A model generated the notes under the pieces. It did no database searches. It had not been told where the DNA came from and saw nothing but the letters and a program-made list of their open reading frames with translations. This document shows, piece by piece, positions 5,815 through 7,104 of a stretch of 7,104 nt of DNA. The position numbers and the translations under genes were made by a program. This stretch comes from Deltaproteobacteria bacterium (GTDB lineage Bacteria > Myxococcota_A > Polyangia > Polyangiales > Houyiibacteriaceae): contig JAPUKT010000351.1 of the NCBI GenBank assembly GCA_027295555.1, positions 1-7,104 of the forward strand, given 5' to 3'. Numbering within the stretch: position 1 is the first letter of the stretch; every line of letters begins with the position of its first letter.

Positions 5815-6801
5815 GTGCGTCTTCTCATCCTTCTGCTTGCGTTGGCGGTTCCATCTTTGGCCTTTGCTCAGGACGCATCGGGCGAGGATGACGTGCGGTC
5901 GGCGGACGAGATCCCCGACGACATGCCGCCGCCGCCCGATGACGCGCCGCCCGCGGAAGCGCCGCCCACGGGAGCCACCGATGAACGGCCGCCTCATCCG
6001 GAAACCCCCGAACCACTGGAAGAGCAACAGCCCACCGCGGAAACACTCGCGAAGACCAAGTACCATTGGCTTCCCGGCCATTGGGTGTGGACGGGCGAGC
6101 AGTTCGAATGGCGGAGCGGCCAATGGGTCTACAAGGTCAAGGGCTACGTTCTCGTTCCACCGGGGTGGGAGTGGGACGGGAAGCAGTGGGTCTTCCACAA
6201 TGCGGGTTGGGCGAAGCCAGGGACGAACAAAGTCGTCTACCGAGCGACGCCGGCCCCCGATGCCGAAGCGGCGGCCAACCCCGAGCAGCCGCCCGGAGGG
6301 GGTGACGAAGAGGTGAAGGCGCAGGCGTCCACGACGACGGTCTACGTCTACACCGGAGTCTACGTCGCTCCGTTGGTCGTCTATCCGATCTGGCACCCCT
6401 GGTATCACTACCATTGGTACCACCGGCATGCGCACTACCGACGAGCACCGGCGTATCGGCACCGCCGCTACCACTATTCGAAGACGCATCGGAAAGCGCA
6501 CTACAAGCATCACAACAAATCGCCGAGCCATGGTGGAAGTCGTCCGCCCAGCCAGGGCGGCTCGAAGCCAGGCACCAAGCCGTCGCAACCGAGCAACAAG
6601 CCGTCGACGCAACCGTCGCAGCCGAGCAGCAAGCCGTCGACACAGCCTTCGCAGCCGAGCAGCAAACCGTCGACACAGCCTTCGCAGCCGAGCAGCAAAC
6701 CGTCGACTCAGCCTTCAGGCAGTAGCAAAGGAAGTAGTGGCACCCGCAGCGGCGGCTCCTCGCGGGGGCGCGGCGGACGCCGCGGTGGCGGACGGCGCTG
6801 A
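5815..6801 (+). CDS. Secreted YXWGXW-type protein with His-rich, tandem-repeat and RG-rich regions
   Basis: The start is GTG at 5815, 9 bases after the PPOX stop; it gives a signal peptide MRLLILLLALAVPSLAFA cleaved before Q19. The mature part is modular. Residues 20-75 are acidic and proline-rich. Residues 83-132 form a tryptophan-rich region (YHWLPGHWVW, FEWRSGQWVY, LVPPGWEWDGKQW, NAGW) of the WxPGxW / YXWGXW repeat type found in secreted bacterial proteins of unknown role. Residues 137-175 are an Ala/Pro-rich linker. Residues 176-193 are hydrophobic, rich in Tyr and Val. Residues 194-233 hold 12 His among Tyr, Trp and Arg. Residues 252-302 contain 11-residue KPSTQPSQPSS repeats. The last 18 residues are RG/GG-rich. 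Metal or polyanion binding is a reasonable guess from the composition but is not shown. It probably acts in the periplasm or envelope. The gene ends 11 bases from the convergent beta-barrel gene. Confidence 0.85.
   Translation: MRLLILLLALAVPSLAFAQDASGEDDVRSADEIPDDMPPPPDDAPPAEAPPTGATDERPPHPETPEPLEEQQPTAETLAKTKYHWLPGHWVWTGEQFEWRSGQWVYKVKGYVLVPPGWEWDGKQWVFHNAGWAKPGTNKVVYRATPAPDAEAAANPEQPPGGGDEEVKAQASTTTVYVYTGVYVAPLVVYPIWHPWYHYHWYHRHAHYRRAPAYRHRRYHYSKTHRKAHYKHHNKSPSHGGSRPPSQGGSKPGTKPSQPSNKPSTQPSQPSSKPSTQPSQPSSKPSTQPSQPSSKPSTQPSGSSKGSSGTRSGGSSRGRGGRRGGGRR
6577..6726 (+). repeat. 33-base in-frame tandem repeat (KPSTQPSQPSS)
   Basis: Three full 33-base units lie at 6598-6630, 6631-6663 and 6664-6696. 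A shortened unit precedes them (6577-6597, KPSQPSN) and a diverging fourth follows (6697-6726, KPSTQPSGSS). Units 2 and 3 differ at one base; units 1 and 2 differ at three. Each 33-base unit, and the fourth, contains GTCGAC. The period is a multiple of three, so unit gain or loss keeps the frame. The array encodes a Pro/Ser/Thr/Gln-rich flexible spacer. Confidence 0.95.
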
Positions 6802-6812
6802 CTCAGCCGGGC

Positions 6813-7104
6813 CTACCGGCGGCGGACGAGAACACCCACATACGGTGTGAGCCACCAGCGGGATTGCTGGAAGAAGTCCCCCTTACCGGTGAACGAGTAG
6901 CGCAAGCCCATGTCGATGTAGATCCCGTGCTTGACCTCGAGCCCGAGACCGGCCCTACCCGTGAAGCCTGGCGTGAAGCGGTAAACCGAGAAATTGCTAC
7001 AATAGTAGAAATTGCAGCCCGTTTCGGTTTCGCGGAAGTTCCAGAAATTCATATCGAACGCGCCACTGATGTACGGCAGCACGACTTTGAGGTCGGGCAC
7101 CTGA
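6813..7104 (-). CDS. Probable outer-membrane beta-barrel protein, C-terminal part only
   Basis: The frame stays open to the window edge, so this is the 3' part of a longer gene. The GTG at 7098-7100 is probably an internal Val codon: the codon before it (CAG) is sense, and the visible protein begins in mid-domain. The roughly 97 visible residues show strand-like alternation of aromatic and polar residues with Gly turns: VVLPYISGAFDMNFW, FSVYRFTPGFTGRAGLGLEVK, GIYIDMGLRYSFTG and WWLTPYVGVLVRR. This is what the last strands of a small outer-membrane barrel look like. Two cysteines (in GCNFYYC) lie in a probable loop. It ends in VRRR rather than the usual terminal Phe, with aromatic and hydrophobic residues just before. 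I infer an outer-membrane location; family and function cannot be named from this fragment. Confidence 0.65.
   Translation of the reverse strand, partial: QVPDLKVVLPYISGAFDMNFWNFRETETGCNFYYCSNFSVYRFTPGFTGRAGLGLEVKHGIYIDMGLRYSFTGKGDFFQQSRWWLTPYVGVLVRRR

Noticed and set aside
5386..6612. A 408-codon minus-strand frame across the PPOX and secreted-protein genes
   Set aside because: It is Arg-rich and antisense to two genes with clear signatures.
6577..6726. Tandem 33-base repeats considered as a CRISPR array
   Set aside because: There are no spacers between the units, and the repeats are in-frame coding sequence for KPSTQPSQPSS.
6806..6820. GCCGG/CCGGC hairpin between convergent genes considered as a terminator
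   Set aside because: The stem is only 5 base pairs and no T-run follows on either strand.

Overview
The window is GC-rich, gene-dense bacterial DNA with nine protein genes, no RNA genes and no mobile elements. Every gap between genes is under 150 bases. The best guess at the source is a Myxococcota (delta-proteobacterial) chromosome. The clues are a small lipoprotein with the C-x4-C-H/MP domain common in that group, a YXWGXW-type secreted protein, exported proteins of low-complexity composition, and a mix of P450, aldo/keto reductase and F420-type PPOX enzymes. This is inference from protein style, not from a marker gene.

Layout from left to right: (1) 35-526, minus, a membrane-anchored hypothetical protein. 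(2) 667-1590, plus, an amidohydrolase-2 family TIM-barrel protein that appears to lack several of the usual metal ligands. (3) 1594-2997, minus, a cytochrome P450 whose long open frame extends to 3039. (4) 3111-3578, plus, a lipoprotein with a CX4CH motif, followed after 21 bases by (5) 3600-4562, plus, a Kv-beta-like aldo/keto reductase. (6) 4559-5389, minus, an exported multi-helix membrane protein. (7) 5419-5805, plus, a PPOX-fold probable F420 (or FMN) enzyme of the Rv2061 type, followed after 9 bases by (8) 5815-6801, plus, a secreted W-, H- and repeat-rich protein. (9) 6813-7104, minus, the C-terminal end of a probable outer-membrane beta-barrel protein cut by the window edge.

Transcription direction alternates almost gene by gene. 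There are only two possible same-strand operons (genes 4-5 and 7-8). Three tail-to-tail pairs have 3 bases between them, a 4-base overlap and 11 bases, so none has room for its own terminator. Divergent gaps (527-666, 2998-3110, 5390-5418) carry dyads and promoter-like elements. The amidohydrolase, P450, aldo/keto reductase and PPOX genes suggest oxidoreductive metabolism of small organic compounds. Nothing in the sequence proves that they form one pathway, and four of the other five genes encode exported or cell-envelope proteins. I did not find a convincing new multi-gene system. The most interesting items are the degenerate amidohydrolase active site, the CX4CH lipoprotein, the modular W/His/repeat/RGG exported protein, and the dyad in front of the P450.
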